Counted from the first letter of the stretch, positions 17,035 through 26,876 are shown. The stretch: DNA of 64,000 bases from Streptomyces olivaceus (GCF_000721235.1 NZ_JOFH01000002.1:62001-126000); one strand, 5' to 3'. Translations and numbers: made by a program. The notes: a model not told the origin generated them from the sequence alone.

Positions 17035-17850
17035 ATGCCTGTCCTCCGAGGACCGCGCGGGGTCCGCAAGCGGCGTGCCGCCCGGATACCCGGCGCCGCC
17101 CGTCCGCCGGCCGCGGTGCGGGCGCTGCTCGGCGCCCTGCCCGGGCTGGCCGCCGTCGCCGCGCTGTTCCTGTGCGCGCACGGCGTGGAGCAGGCGGCCG
17201 CCACCGAGGACCAGCCGTCCTCCGCCGAGCGGTACGCCGCCCCCCGGCCCGACATCGTGCCCCGGTCGGTCTGGCTGGGCGACGCCGCCCGCGCCCAGCC
17301 CGCCCCGCGCTACGACGACAAGGTCGTCGCCGTCTTCGTCCACCACACGGACACGCCGAACGGTTACGACTGCGCCGACGTGCCGGCCATCCTCCGCGGC
17401 GTGTACCAGGGCCAGACCGGCGCCCGGGACTGGGACGACATCGGCTACAACTTCGTCGTCGACCGCTGCGGCACCGTCTACGAGGGCCGCGCCGGCGGCA
17501 TTGACCGCCCCGTCACCGGCGCCCACACCCAGGGCTTCAACCACCGCAGCACCGGCATCGCTGCCCTCGGCACCTACACCGCGGGCGTGCCCGTGCCCGA
17601 GGAGCTGACCGACGCGATCGCCGCCGTGGCCGCCTGGAAACTGGGCGGGACCGGCACCGACCCGCGCGCCGAGGTCGCCCTGGTCTCCAGCAACGGCCTC
17701 AGCCGGTTCGCCGCCGGCGCCACCGCCACCCTGCCCGCCGTCGCGGGCCACGACGACGGATACGCGACGGACTGCCCGGGCGCCGCCCTCGCCGCCCGCC
17801 TCGGGGACGTCAGAGAGGCGGCGGCCCTGCTCCAGGGCCGCACCGGCTGA
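17035..17850 (+). CDS. Secreted N-acetylmuramoyl-L-alanine amidase (PGRP type)
   Basis: 271 residues. A very basic N-terminus is followed by one hydrophobic segment (LLGALPGLAAVAALFLCAHG) that should be a signal peptide or anchor. The peptidoglycan-recognition/amidase_2 fold follows: VFVHHTDTPNGYDC with the first zinc His, WDDIGYNFVVDRCGTVYEGR, then the second ligand region GHDDGYATDCPG. It cleaves the amide bond between muramic acid and the stem peptide in the cell wall. It starts at ATG 17035 and is divergent from the MarP-like protease. Confidence 0.92.
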   Translation: MPVLRGPRGVRKRRAARIPGAARPPAAVRALLGALPGLAAVAALFLCAHGVEQAAATEDQPSSAERYAAPRPDIVPRSVWLGDAARAQPAPRYDDKVVAVFVHHTDTPNGYDCADVPAILRGVYQGQTGARDWDDIGYNFVVDRCGTVYEGRAGGIDRPVTGAHTQGFNHRSTGIAALGTYTAGVPVPEELTDAIAAVAAWKLGGTGTDPRAEVALVSSNGLSRFAAGATATLPAVAGHDDGYATDCPGAALAARLGDVREAAALLQGRTG

Positions 17851-17939
17851 AGCACGGACACGGGCACGGGCACGGGGACGCGCGCGGGGACGGCCGCGGC
17901 GCCCACTCGGCGCTCCGGCACGGGCGGGGAAGGGCCGGC

Positions 17940-18461
17940 TCACTCCGGTCCGAACCGCTCCCACAGGCGGGGCAGGCGCCCGGCGAGGGCCCGGTCGTCC
18001 TCCAGGTCGACCGGCGTGCCCAGCGGCTCGGCCGGCGCGGGCGCGATCCCGAGGTCCGGGGCGACGGTGCCGGTGAGCTGCTCGTACGCCTCGTCGGCGG
18101 CGTAGCCCAGCTCCTCGCCGTCGCCGTCCAGCTCCTCGTCGAAGTCGTCCAGCAGCCCGGCGAGCGAGTCGGGCTCGTGGACGGCGCCCTCGTACACCTC
18201 GCGGCCCTGGCCGATCAGCCAGCAGCGGAAGAAGTCGAAGGCGTCGTCGCTCGCCCCGCCGAGCAGGATCCACGCGGCGGCCCACAGGTCCCAGGTGCAG
18301 GCGCGGTTGTACCGGGCCTCGAAGTGCCGGGCGAAGTCGAGCACCAGGTCCGGGTCCATGCCGAGCAGCCGCTCCACGAGCAGGTCGGCCTGGTCCTCGG
18401 GATCGCCGTCGGCGCCCTGCCGGGCGGCGTCGATCAGCTCCCAGAACTCCGTCTCGTCCAT
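17940..18461 (-). CDS. DUF4240 protein
   Basis: 173 residues, acidic, starting MDETEFWELIDAARQG, the characteristic opening of DUF4240. The pattern WDLWAAAWILLGGASDDAFDFFRCWLIGQGREVY also fits. It has no signal peptide or membrane segment, so it should be cytosolic. The function is unknown. It is convergent with the amidase gene. Confidence 0.88.
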   Translation of the reverse strand: MDETEFWELIDAARQGADGDPEDQADLLVERLLGMDPDLVLDFARHFEARYNRACTWDLWAAAWILLGGASDDAFDFFRCWLIGQGREVYEGAVHEPDSLAGLLDDFDEELDGDGEELGYAADEAYEQLTGTVAPDLGIAPAPAEPLGTPVDLEDDRALAGRLPRLWERFGPE

Positions 18462-18538
18462 CACGGATCCAGCATCGTCCCTGGGCGCGGGCGACGCACG
18501 TGGAGTGCGGCGGACCGACGGCGCCGGCCGGGCGGGTC

Positions 18539-19558
18539 CTACGGGGTGCCGTACAGCTCCGCCAGCCGTCTCGCGTCCCGCGCGAACCGCTCGCGCAGCG
18601 TCTCCGGCGCCAGCACCTCCACCTCGGGTCCGAGCCCCCTGAGCTGACCGTGCGCCACCTCCTCCGACTCCACGGGCAGCGTCACCGTCACCCACCCGTC
18701 GGGGTCCGGCGCCGGCGCGTGCTCCAGCGCCGCCCGGGCGGCCGGCGCGTCGACGGCGTGCGGGAGTGCGCGCAGGCCCCGCGCCGACAGCCGCACCACC
18801 ACCTCGGACCGCAGCAGCGACCGCGCGAACTCCTCGGCCCGGTCCGCCCAGAACGCGGGCAGGTCGAAGCCGTCGTCACGGGCGAAGCGCTCCTCACCGG
18901 CCGCCACCGCCGCGAACCGGTCGATCCGGTACACCCGGTACCCCCGATACGACGCACCGGAGCCGGAGCTCTCAGGGGCGCCGTCCGGGATCCCCGTCGC
19001 CCGCGCGCACAGGTACCAGACGCCCGCCTTCAGCACGAGCCCGTACGGCTCCAGCTCGCGGGTCACCTCGTCCCGTCCGCGCCGGTAGCGCGCGGTGATC
19101 CGCCGGTCGTCCCAGACCGCGTCCGCGACCGCCGGCAGCGACTCCGGTGTCCGGGGCTCCCGGAACCAGTTCGGCGCGTCCAGGTGGAAGCGCTGCGCCG
19201 CCGTACGGGAGGCGTCCCGCAGGGAGGGGAGCAGAGCCGCCGACACCTTCAGCCGGGCCGCCGAGGCCGCGTCCTCAAGACCCATCTCGCGCAACGCCCC
19301 GGGGACCCCGGACAGGAACAGCGCCTCCGCCTCGCCGCGCGCGAGGCCGGTCAGCCGGGTGCGGTAGCCGCCGATCAGACGGTAGCCCCCGGCCCGCCCA
19401 CGCTCCGCGTACACCGGCACGCCCGCCTCCGACAGCGCCTGCGCGTCCCGCGTCACGGTCCGCTCCGACACTTCCAGCTCCCGGGCCAGTTCGGCGGCGG
19501 TCATGGTCGGACGGGACTGGAGGAGCAGCACCATCTTGATGAGGCGGGCAGCACGCAT
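18539..19558 (-). CDS. HTH/WYL-domain transcriptional regulator
   Basis: 339 residues from ATG 19558 (a GTG two codons earlier is possible). The N-terminal winged helix reads MRAARLIKMVLLLQSRPTMTAAELARELEVSERTVTRDAQALSEAGVPV, the DeoR-like start of WYL regulators. A WYL-like ligand domain follows (YGLVLKAGVWYLCARATG) with a C-terminal WCX-type extension. Such proteins bind nucleic acid or nucleotide ligands; the target here is unknown. It lies just downstream of the aceE terminator in the same direction. Confidence 0.92.
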   Translation of the reverse strand: MRAARLIKMVLLLQSRPTMTAAELARELEVSERTVTRDAQALSEAGVPVYAERGRAGGYRLIGGYRTRLTGLARGEAEALFLSGVPGALREMGLEDAASAARLKVSAALLPSLRDASRTAAQRFHLDAPNWFREPRTPESLPAVADAVWDDRRITARYRRGRDEVTRELEPYGLVLKAGVWYLCARATGIPDGAPESSGSGASYRGYRVYRIDRFAAVAAGEERFARDDGFDLPAFWADRAEEFARSLLRSEVVVRLSARGLRALPHAVDAPAARAALEHAPAPDPDGWVTVTLPVESEEVAHGQLRGLGPEVEVLAPETLRERFARDARRLAELYGTP

Positions 19559-19580
19559 CCCCACATGATGCAGGAGAACG

Positions 19581-19612
19581 CGGGAGGCCCCCGCCGGAGC
19601 GGGGGCCTCCCG
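19581..19612 (-). terminator. Terminator of aceE
   Basis: A perfect 14-bp stem (CGGGAGGCCCCCGC / GCGGGGGCCTCCCG) with a 4-nt loop lies 37 nt past the aceE stop codon. Confidence 0.9.
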
Positions 19613-19648
19613 TTGGGGACCTTCTGACCGGGCCCCGCAAGGGCTCTC

Positions 19649-22351
19649 CTACAGGCCGTAGCGCTCGCGCGCCTCCTTCACGGCCGTCGCCTTGACCTCG
19701 CCGTTCCGGGCGAGCTGGGCCAGGGCCGCGACCACGATGGACTCGGCGTCGACCCCGAAGTGGCGGCGGGCGGCGTCGCGGGTGTCCGACAGGCCGAAGC
19801 CGTCGGCGCCCAGCGAGGACCAGTCCTGCTCGACCCACTGCGCGATCTGGTCCGGGACCTGGCGCATGTAGTCGGAGACCGCGAGGACCGGGCCCTGGGC
19901 GCCCTGCAGCGCCTGGCGGACGTACGGCACCCGCTCCTCGCCGCGCAGCAGCGCCGCGTCGGCGTCCATGGCGTCCCGGCGCAGCTCCGTCCAGGAGGTC
20001 GCGGACCACACGTCGGCGGCCACGCCCCACTCCTCGGCCAGCAGCCGCTGCGCCTTGAGCGTCCAGTGGATCGCCGTACCGGAGCCGAGCAGCTGGATGC
20101 GCGGGGCGTTCGCGGCCGGGGCCAGGCCCGCCGTCTCCGCCGTGTTGAAGCGGTACAGGCCCTTGACGATGCCCTCGTCGACACCGGCGGCGGACGGCTT
20201 GGCCGGCTGCGGCATCGGCTCGTTGTAGACCGTCAGGTAGTAGAAGACGTTCGGGTCCTCGCCCGGGGCCGCCTCGCCGTACATGCGGCGCAGGCCGTCC
20301 TTGACGATCGCGGCGATCTCGTACGCGAACGCCGGGTCGTACGACAGCGCGGCCGGGTTGGTCGCCGCGATCGCGGGCGAGTGGCCGTCCGCGTGCTGCA
20401 GGCCCTCACCGGTCAGCGTGGTGCGGCCGGCGGTGGCGCCCACCAGGAAGCCGCGGCCGAGCTGGTCGCCGAGCTGCCACATCTGGTCGGCCGTGCGCTG
20501 CCAGCCGAACATCGAGTAGAAGATGTAGAACGGGATCATCGCCTCGCCGTGCGTCGCGTACGACGTCGAAGCGGCGATGAAGTCGGCCATCGAACCGGCC
20601 TCGGTGATCCCCTCGTTGAGGATCTGGCCGTTGGTGGCCTCCTTGTAGTACATCAGCTGGTCGCGGTCGACCGGCTCGTACGTCTGGCCCTTGGGGGAGT
20701 AGATGCCCAGGGACGGGAAGAGGCTCTCCATGCCGAAGGTGCGCGCCTCGTCGGGGACGATCGGCACCCAGCGCTTGCCGGTCTCCTTGTCGCGGACCAG
20801 GTCCTTGACCAGGCGGACGAAGGCCATGGTGGTGGCCACGCTCTGCGAGCCGGAGCCCTTGTCGAAGGAGGCGAACGCCTTGTCGGCGGGCGCGGGCAGC
20901 GGCGCGATCGGGTGCACGCGCCGGGCCGGGGCGGGACCGCCGAGGGCGGCGCGGCGCTCCTGGAGGTAGCGCACCTCGGGGGAGTCGGCGCCCGGGTGGG
21001 CGTAGGGGACCACGCCGTCGACGAAGGCGCTGTCCTTGATCGGCAGTTCGAGCAGGTCGCGCATGTCCTTGAACTCGTCCACCGAGAGCTTCTTCATCTG
21101 GTGGTTGGCGTTCTTCGACGCGAAGCCGGTGCCGAGGGTGTGGCCCTTGACCGTCTGGGCCAGGATCACGGTCGGCGCGCCCTTGTGGGCGAGCGCCGCC
21201 CGGTACGCGGCGTACACCTTGCGGGACTCGTGGCCGCCGCGCGAGAAGTGGAAACAGTCGAGGATCTTGTCGTCGGACAGCAGCTTCGCCATCTCGGCGA
21301 GCTGCGGGTCCTTGTTGAAGAAGTCCTCGCGGATGTAGGCGGCGTCGCGCGTCTGGTACGTCTGCACCTGGGCGTCCGGTACCTCGCGCAGCCGGCGTAC
21401 GAGCGCGCCGGTGGTGTCGAGCTGGAACAGCTCGTCCCAGGCGGTGCCCCACAGCGACTTGACCACGTTCCAGCCGGCGCCGCGGAACTGGGCCTCCAGC
21501 TCCTGCACGATCTTGAAGTTGGCGCGGACCGGACCGTCGAGGCGCTGCAGGTTGCAGTTGATGACGAAGGTCAGGTTGTCCAGGCCCTCGCGGGAGGCGA
21601 GGGTGAGCGCGGTGGTGGACTCCGGCTCGTCCATCTCGCCGTCGCCGAGGAACGCCCACACGTGGGAGTCGGTCAGGTCCTTGATGCCGCGGCTGGTCAG
21701 GTAGCGGTTGAACCGCGCCTGGTAGATCGCGGAGATCGGCCCGAGCCCCATCGAGACGGTGGGGAACTCCCACAGCCAGGGCAGCCGGCGCGGGTGCGGG
21801 TAGGACGGCAGGCCGTTGCCGCCGGCCTCGCGGCGGAAGTTGTCGAGCTGCTCCTCGGTCAGCCGGCCGTCGAGGTAGGCGCGGGCGTAGATGCCGGGGG
21901 AGGCGTGGCCCTGGACGTAGAGCTGGTCGCCGGAGCCGTCACCCTCCTTGCCCTTGAAGAAGTGGTTGAAGCCGGTCTCGTACAGCCAGGCCGCGGAGGC
22001 GAAGGTGGCGATGTGACCGCCGACGCCGTGCTTGCTGCCACGGGTCACCATCGCCGCCGCGTTCCAGCGGTTCCAGGCGGTGATCCGCTGCTCCAGCGCC
22101 TCGTCGCCGTCCACCGCGGGTTCGTCGGCCGTCGGGATGGAGTTGACGTAGTCGGTCTCAAGGAGCTTCGGCAGGGCCAGTCCGGCGCCCTCGGCGCGCT
22201 CCAGCGTGCGGCGCATCAGGTACGCGGCACGGTGCGGCCCGGCCGCCTGGGTGACGGCGTCCAGGGAGGCCTGCCATTCGGCGGTCTCCTCGGGGTCGCG
22301 GTCCGGGAGCTGGTCGAGCTCGCTCGGCTGGATGGCTTTGGGGTCGGTCAT
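19649..22351 (-). CDS. aceE: Pyruvate dehydrogenase E1 component, homodimeric type
   Basis: Decarboxylates pyruvate with thiamine diphosphate and acetylates the E2 lipoyl group. 900 residues, as for AceE of actinobacteria. The ThDP motif GDGEMDEPESTTALTLA...NCNLQRLDG is present, as are HPRRLPWLWEFPTVSMGLGP and the C-terminal domain. ATG 22351 (MTDPKAIQPSEL) follows GAAGGCGGCGAC; an upstream in-frame ATG at 22387-22393 has no better site. The E2 and E3 genes lie 1.3 kb upstream with a GntR regulator between. A TGATCGA repeat lies in its promoter region. Confidence 0.97.
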   Translation of the reverse strand: MTDPKAIQPSELDQLPDRDPEETAEWQASLDAVTQAAGPHRAAYLMRRTLERAEGAGLALPKLLETDYVNSIPTADEPAVDGDEALEQRITAWNRWNAAAMVTRGSKHGVGGHIATFASAAWLYETGFNHFFKGKEGDGSGDQLYVQGHASPGIYARAYLDGRLTEEQLDNFRREAGGNGLPSYPHPRRLPWLWEFPTVSMGLGPISAIYQARFNRYLTSRGIKDLTDSHVWAFLGDGEMDEPESTTALTLASREGLDNLTFVINCNLQRLDGPVRANFKIVQELEAQFRGAGWNVVKSLWGTAWDELFQLDTTGALVRRLREVPDAQVQTYQTRDAAYIREDFFNKDPQLAEMAKLLSDDKILDCFHFSRGGHESRKVYAAYRAALAHKGAPTVILAQTVKGHTLGTGFASKNANHQMKKLSVDEFKDMRDLLELPIKDSAFVDGVVPYAHPGADSPEVRYLQERRAALGGPAPARRVHPIAPLPAPADKAFASFDKGSGSQSVATTMAFVRLVKDLVRDKETGKRWVPIVPDEARTFGMESLFPSLGIYSPKGQTYEPVDRDQLMYYKEATNGQILNEGITEAGSMADFIAASTSYATHGEAMIPFYIFYSMFGWQRTADQMWQLGDQLGRGFLVGATAGRTTLTGEGLQHADGHSPAIAATNPAALSYDPAFAYEIAAIVKDGLRRMYGEAAPGEDPNVFYYLTVYNEPMPQPAKPSAAGVDEGIVKGLYRFNTAETAGLAPAANAPRIQLLGSGTAIHWTLKAQRLLAEEWGVAADVWSATSWTELRRDAMDADAALLRGEERVPYVRQALQGAQGPVLAVSDYMRQVPDQIAQWVEQDWSSLGADGFGLSDTRDAARRHFGVDAESIVVAALAQLARNGEVKATAVKEARERYGL

Positions 22352-22469
22352 GTCGCCGCCTTCCTCAGTCGAAGGGGGTTCCCTCATCGGCAAGGGTTCG
22401 GGGGTGCCCTAGGTCTTTGGCAGGACAGGGCTGGCCTCTGGTGGGAGTCCAGAGAGGACTGTAACTCCG

Positions 22470-22486
22470 TGATCGATGATCGATCA
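22470..22486. promoter_or_regulatory. TGATCGA repeat upstream of aceE, candidate operator
   Basis: TGATCGA occurs twice in direct tandem and is completed by TCA, so the 17 bp read almost the same on both strands. It lies about 119 nt before aceE and 242 nt past the end of the GntR gene. Palindromes of this kind fit a GntR/FadR-type dimer, but no binding is shown. Confidence 0.4.
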
Positions 22487-22655
22487 AAGGGTTGAGAGGC
22501 AAAACCTCTTGATCACGAGAAAGTCGGCACGCGGTGCCTCCGGCGGTGGCACGGGGTGACGGTCCCGTCGGGGATACGTGCAGGTGAGAGGCGCGGGCGC
22601 GGATGAGCTCGGGGGTTCCCGTCGAGGGGCGTCCGCGGGGAGGCAGTGGCTGGTC

Positions 22656-22701
22656 GCGCAGTTCCCCGCGCCCCTGAAGCGCAGTTCCCCGCGCCCCTGA
22701 A
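22656..22701. repeat. 23-bp exact tandem duplication (GCGCAGTTCCCCGCGCCCCT family)
   Basis: Two perfect adjacent copies of a 23-bp unit beginning GCGCAGTTCCCCGCGCCCCT. The reverse complement AGGGGCGCGGGG recurs in other gaps of the window (27102, 55796), so this is a dispersed intergenic repeat of the genome. Confidence 0.9.
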
Positions 22702-22725
22702 GACCGGGCTGTGCCCGTCTTCAGG
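22696..22725 (-). terminator. Hairpin just past the GntR gene
   Basis: CCTGAAGACCGGG and CCCGTCTTCAGG pair around a 5-nt loop with a single bulged base. It starts 2 nt after the stop codon of the GntR gene. Confidence 0.75.
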
Positions 22726-22727
22726 AG

Positions 22728-23351
22728 TTACGGCCGCGGCGCGCAGCCCAGGACGTGGGACTTGACGATCTCCGGGATGCGCGGGTCCCGGCGGCGGAAG
22801 GCGGCCACCAGCTCCTCGTGCTCCTCTGCGTAGGACTGCTGCACCGTCCCCAGCCACCGTATCGACAGCGCCGTGAACACCTCGATCCCCAGCCCCTCCC
22901 ACGTGTGCAGCAGCACCGAGTTGCCGGCCGCCCGGACCAGCTCTCGGTGGAAGCCCACCGTGTGCCGCACCTGCCCCGTCCCGTCGGAGACCCGGTCGGC
23001 CTCGTACAGTGCGGCGACGTGCGGCTCCAGGGCCGAGCAGTCCACGGCGAGCCGGTCCGCCGCCAGCTCCGCCGCGATCGCCTCGAGGCCGGCCCGGACC
23101 GGGTAGCTCTCCTCCAGGTCGGCGGCGGTCAGGTTGCGCACCCGCACGCCCTTGTTCGGCGCCGACTCGATCAGCCGCAGCGACTCCAGCTCCCGCAGCG
23201 CCTCGCGCACCGGCGTCTGGCTGACCTCCAGCTCGGTGGCGATCCGGCGCTCCACGATCCGCTCGCCCGGCTGCCAGCGTCCACTGATGATCCCTTCCAG
23301 GATGTGCTCGCGGATCTGTTCGCGCAGCGAGTGGACGACGGGCGCGGTCAT
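22728..23351 (-). CDS. GntR-family regulator, FadR/FCD type
   Basis: 207 residues. The GntR winged helix is clear (LREQIREHILEGIISGRWQPGERIVERRIATELEVSQTPVREALRELESLRLI), followed by an all-helical FCD ligand domain with the metal-binding pattern (ESYPVRAGLEAIAAE, VGFHRELVRAAGN). Lying between aceE and the E2/E3 genes, all on one strand, it is the natural candidate regulator of the pyruvate dehydrogenase genes, as PdhR is in enterobacteria. That role is inferred from position only. Confidence 0.92.
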   Translation of the reverse strand: MTAPVVHSLREQIREHILEGIISGRWQPGERIVERRIATELEVSQTPVREALRELESLRLIESAPNKGVRVRNLTAADLEESYPVRAGLEAIAAELAADRLAVDCSALEPHVAALYEADRVSDGTGQVRHTVGFHRELVRAAGNSVLLHTWEGLGIEVFTALSIRWLGTVQQSYAEEHEELVAAFRRRDPRIPEIVKSHVLGCAPRP

Positions 23352-23568
23352 GAGAGCTCCTTCGGGCAGAGGGCCCCTTCGGCCCCCCGGGGCGATCGAC
23401 GCTTAGACAATACGGCCGTCACGGTGCGCCGGTAGGGCGCACGGGGGCGCTTCGGCGCAGGTGAGACGAGACTTACACAGCGTGCCCCGGCGGGAACGCG
23501 ACGAAGCCTGTCCGGAGCATGACAGTAACTGCGTCCGCCGCGCGACGGCGCCCGGGCCCCGACACGGC

Positions 23569-23605
23569 GGTGCCCCCGCCCGGAAGAACTCCGGGCGGGG
23601 GCACC
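23569..23605 (-). terminator. Terminator of the E2 gene
   Basis: A perfect 16-bp stem (GGTGCCCCCGCCCGGA and its complement) with a 5-nt loop, 23 nt past the stop codon of the E2 gene. Confidence 0.92.
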
Positions 23606-23628
23606 GTGCAGGCCCACTGGCGAGGCGG

Positions 23629-25425
23629 CTACAGGCCGAGCTCGACCTCGAACTCGCCCGCCTCCAGGATCGCCTTGACCGCCGTCAGGTACCGGGCGGC
23701 GTCGGCGCCGTCCACCAGGCGGTGGTCGTAGGACAGGGTCAGGTACGTCATGTCGCGGACGCCGATGACCGTGCCCTCCTCCGTCTCGAGGACGGCCGGG
23801 CGCTTGACCGTGGCGCCGATGCCGAGGATGGCGACCTGGCCCGGCGGCACGATGATCGTGTCGAACAGCGCGCCGCGCGAACCGGTGTTGCTGATGGTGA
23901 AGGTCGCGCCGGCCAGCTCGTCCGGGCTGATCTTGCTGGCCCGCACCTTGCCCGCCAGGTCGGCGGTCGCCTTGGCGATGCCGGCCAGGTTCAGGTCACC
24001 GGCGTTCTTGATGACCGGGGTCATCAGGCCCTTCTCGGAGTCCACCGCGATACCGATGTTCTCGGTGTCGAAGTAGGTGATGGTCCCCTCGGCCTCGTTG
24101 ATCTTGGCGTTGACCGGCGCGTGCGCCTTCAGCGCCTGGGCCGCCGCCTTCACGTAGAACGGCATCGGCGAGAGCTTGACGCCCTCGCGCGCCGCGAACG
24201 CGTCCTTGGCGCGGGCGCGCAGCTGCATCAGGCGGGTGACGTCGACCTCGACGACCGACGACAGCTGGGCCTGCTCGTGCAGCGCCTTGACCATGTTGTC
24301 GCCGATGACCTTGCGGATGCGCGGCATCTTGACGGTCTGGCCGCGCAGCGGGGAGGCCTCCAGGACGGGGGCCTTCTTCGCTGCGGGCGCCGCGGGGGCG
24401 GCCGCGGCCGGAGCCGGGGCGGCCTTCGCGGCCTCGGCGGCTGCGGTGACGTCCTGCTTGCGGATGCGGCCGCCGACGCCGGTGCCCTTGACGGTGGACA
24501 GGTCGACGCCGTGCTCGGCGGCGAGCTTGCGCACCAGCGGGGTGACGTAGGCGCCGTCGTCCGCCGGCTGGGCGGCGGCCGGGGCGGCGGGCGCGGCGGG
24601 CTGCGGGGCGGGAGCCGCCGGAGCCTGCGGGGCGGGCGCCGGAGCGGCCGGCGCCGGAGCGGCCTGCGCGGGGGCGGCCGGAGCCGGAGCCGGGGTGGGC
24701 TCGGGCTGGGCCGGAGCCGCCGGAGCCGGGGTGGGCTCGGGCTGCGCCGGGGCGGCCGGGGCCTCCTGGGCCGGGGCGGCGGCCGGAGCGGCACCCGCCT
24801 CGCCGATGACGGCGAGCTTGGCGCCGACCTCGGCGGACTCGTCCTCGCCGACCACGATCTCCAGCAGGGTGCCAGAGGTGGGGGCCGGGATCTCGGTGTC
24901 GACCTTGTCGGTCGAGACCTCGAGCAGCGGCTCGTCGGCCTCGACACTGTCGCCGACCGACTTCAGCCAGCGGGTGACGGTGCCCTCGGTGACGGACTCG
25001 CCGAGCGCGGGCAGGACCACGTCCGTGCCCTCGGCGGAGCCGCCGCCACCCTGACCGGCGGCGGCGTCGGCGGTGGGAGCGGGCGCCGGGGCGGCCTGCT
25101 CGGTCGAGGGGGCGGCCGGGGCGGGCTCGGGGGCCGGCTCGGCGACCTGCTCGGCCTGCGGGGCGGCCTCGGCGGCCGGGGCGCCGCTGCCGTCGTCGAT
25201 CAGCGCCAGCTCGGCGCCGACCTCGACGGTCTCGTCCTCGGCGACCTTGATGGAGGACAGCACGCCGGAGACCGGCGCCGGGATCTCGGTGTCGACCTTG
25301 TCGGTCGAGACCTCGAGCAACGGCTCGTCGGCCTCGACGCGTTCACCCTCGGCCTTCAGCCAACGGGTGACGGTGCCCTCGGTGACGCTCTCGCCGAGCG
25401 CCGGCAGGGTTACGGAAACCGCCAT
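23629..25425 (-). CDS. sucB: 2-oxoacid dehydrogenase E2 (dihydrolipoyl acyltransferase) with two lipoyl domains
   Basis: 598 residues. Two lipoyl domains each carry the lipoylated Lys in [12 protein letters not shown] (near residues 43 and 165). Long Ala/Pro linkers follow, then a peripheral-subunit-binding domain ([23 protein letters not shown]), then the catalytic domain ending in [15 protein letters not shown] with the HxxxDG active site. In actinobacteria one E2 can serve both the pyruvate and 2-oxoglutarate complexes, so aceF or dlaT would also be fair names. It lies 62 nt downstream of lpd on the same strand. Its linker DNA is built from short GC-rich repeats. Confidence 0.94.
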   Translation of the reverse strand: MAVSVTLPALGESVTEGTVTRWLKAEGERVEADEPLLEVSTDKVDTEIPAPVSGVLSSIKVAEDETVEVGAELALIDDGSGAPAAEAAPQAEQVAEPAPEPAPAAPSTEQAAPAPAPTADAAAGQGGGGSAEGTDVVLPALGESVTEGTVTRWLKSVGDSVEADEPLLEVSTDKVDTEIPAPTSGTLLEIVVGEDESAEVGAKLAVIGEAGAAPAAAPAQEAPAAPAQPEPTPAPAAPAQPEPTPAPAPAAPAQAAPAPAAPAPAPQAPAAPAPQPAAPAAPAAAQPADDGAYVTPLVRKLAAEHGVDLSTVKGTGVGGRIRKQDVTAAAEAAKAAPAPAAAAPAAPAAKKAPVLEASPLRGQTVKMPRIRKVIGDNMVKALHEQAQLSSVVEVDVTRLMQLRARAKDAFAAREGVKLSPMPFYVKAAAQALKAHAPVNAKINEAEGTITYFDTENIGIAVDSEKGLMTPVIKNAGDLNLAGIAKATADLAGKVRASKISPDELAGATFTISNTGSRGALFDTIIVPPGQVAILGIGATVKRPAVLETEEGTVIGVRDMTYLTLSYDHRLVDGADAARYLTAVKAILEAGEFEVELGL

Positions 25426-25487
25426 GGTTTCGGTTGCTCCTTACGAAATTGCGGAAGTCTGTGTCGTCGCGCAGTGACCGAGGGAGG

Positions 25488-26876
25488 TCAGTCGTGGGAG
25501 TGCAGCGGCTTGCCGGCCAGCGCGAGGTGGGCCTCGCCCATCGCCTCGTTCTGCGTCGGGTGCGCGTGGACGAGCTGGGCCACCTCGGCGGGCAGCGCCT
25601 CCCAGTTGTAGATCAGCTGCGCCTCGCCGACCTGCTCGCCCATACGGTCGCCGACCATGTGGACGCCGACCACGGCACCGTCCTTGACCTGGACGAGCTT
25701 GATCTCGCCCGCGGTCTTGAGGATCTTGCTCTTGCCGTTGCCCGCGAGGTTGTACTTCAGGGCGACGACCTTGTCCGCGCCGTAGATCTCCTTGGCCCTG
25801 GCCTCGGTGATACCGACGGAGGCGACCTCCGGGTGGCAGTACGTCACCCGCGGCACGCCGTCGTAGTCGACCGGGACGGTCTTCAGGCCGGCGAGCCGCT
25901 CCGCCACCAGGATGCCCTCGGCGAAGCCGACGTGCGCGAGCTGGAGGGTGGGGGCGAGGTCACCGACGGCGGAGATGGTCGGGACGTTGGTCCGCATGTA
26001 CTCGTCGACCAGGACGAAACCGCGGTCCATGGCGACCCCGGCCTCCTCGTAGCCCAGGCCCTGCGAGACCGGGCCGCGGCCGATGGCGACGAGCAGGACC
26101 TCGGCCTCGAACTCCTTGCCGTCGGCGAGGGTGACCTTGACGCCGTCCTGGGTGTACTCGGCCTTCTGGAAGAAGGTGCCCAGGTTGAACTTGATGCCCC
26201 GCTTGCGGAAGGCGCGCTCCAGCAGCTTGGAGCTGTTCTCGTCCTCGACCGGCACGAGGTGCTTGAGGCCCTCGATGATCGTGACGTCGGTGCCGAAGGA
26301 CTTCCACGCGGAGGCGAACTCGACGCCGATCACGCCGCCGCCGAGGACGATCGCGGACTTCGGCACGCGGTCGAGCTTGAGGGCGTGGTCGGAGGAGATG
26401 ATCCGGTCGCCGTCGATCTCCAGGCCCGGCAGCGTCTTCGGCACGGAGCCGGTCGCGAGCAGCACGTGCCGGCCCTGGACACGCCGGCCGTCGACGTCGA
26501 CGGAGGTCGGCGAGGACAGCCGGCCCTCGCCCTCGATGTACGTCACCTTGCGCGAGGCGATCAGACCCTGCAGGCCCTTGTACAGGCCCGAGATCACGTC
26601 GTCCTTGTACTTGTGCACCGCGGCCACGTCGATGCCCTCGAACGTGGCCTTCACACCGAACTGCTCGCTCTCGCGGGCCTGGTCGGCGATCTCGCCCGCG
26701 TGCAGCAGGGCTTTGGTGGGGATGCACCCCTTGTGCAGGCAGGTACCGCCGACCTTGTCCTTTTCGATCAGGGCGACGTCCAGGCCCAGCTGAGCCCCGC
26801 GCAGGGCCGCGGCGTAACCGCCACTGCCACCGCCGAGGATCACTAGGTCGAAAACGGTGCTGGCGTCGTTCGCCAC
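25488..26876 (-). CDS. lpd: Dihydrolipoyl dehydrogenase (E3)
   Basis: Reoxidises dihydrolipoyl groups with NAD+. 462 residues. FAD motif VILGGGSGGYAAALRG, redox-active disulphide GGTCLHKGCIP, NAD motif IVLGGGVIGVEFA, and the C-terminal catalytic HAHPTQNEAM with His-Glu dyad are all present. The GTG at 26876 (VANDASTVFDL) is preferred: GGAGG lies 8 nt before it, and the ATGs upstream overlap that ribosome site. First gene of the lpd-E2 pair. Confidence 0.96.
   Translation of the reverse strand: MANDASTVFDLVILGGGSGGYAAALRGAQLGLDVALIEKDKVGGTCLHKGCIPTKALLHAGEIADQARESEQFGVKATFEGIDVAAVHKYKDDVISGLYKGLQGLIASRKVTYIEGEGRLSSPTSVDVDGRRVQGRHVLLATGSVPKTLPGLEIDGDRIISSDHALKLDRVPKSAIVLGGGVIGVEFASAWKSFGTDVTIIEGLKHLVPVEDENSSKLLERAFRKRGIKFNLGTFFQKAEYTQDGVKVTLADGKEFEAEVLLVAIGRGPVSQGLGYEEAGVAMDRGFVLVDEYMRTNVPTISAVGDLAPTLQLAHVGFAEGILVAERLAGLKTVPVDYDGVPRVTYCHPEVASVGITEARAKEIYGADKVVALKYNLAGNGKSKILKTAGEIKLVQVKDGAVVGVHMVGDRMGEQVGEAQLIYNWEALPAEVAQLVHAHPTQNEAMGEAHLALAGKPLHSHD

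Larger units (their letters stand above)
22352..22727. other. Intergenic region between the GntR gene and aceE
   Basis: 376 nt without a convincing gene. It holds the aceE leader and promoter, with TGATCGATGATCGATCA at 22470-22486 and a small AGAGG-N5-CCTCT inverted repeat at about 22494-22508, then two exact 23-bp tandem copies at 22656-22701 and the GntR-gene hairpin at 22696-22725. Confidence 0.7.

Noticed and set aside
19760-22495. A 911-codon plus-strand frame opposite aceE
   Set aside because: Antisense shadow of aceE; no domain and no ribosome site.
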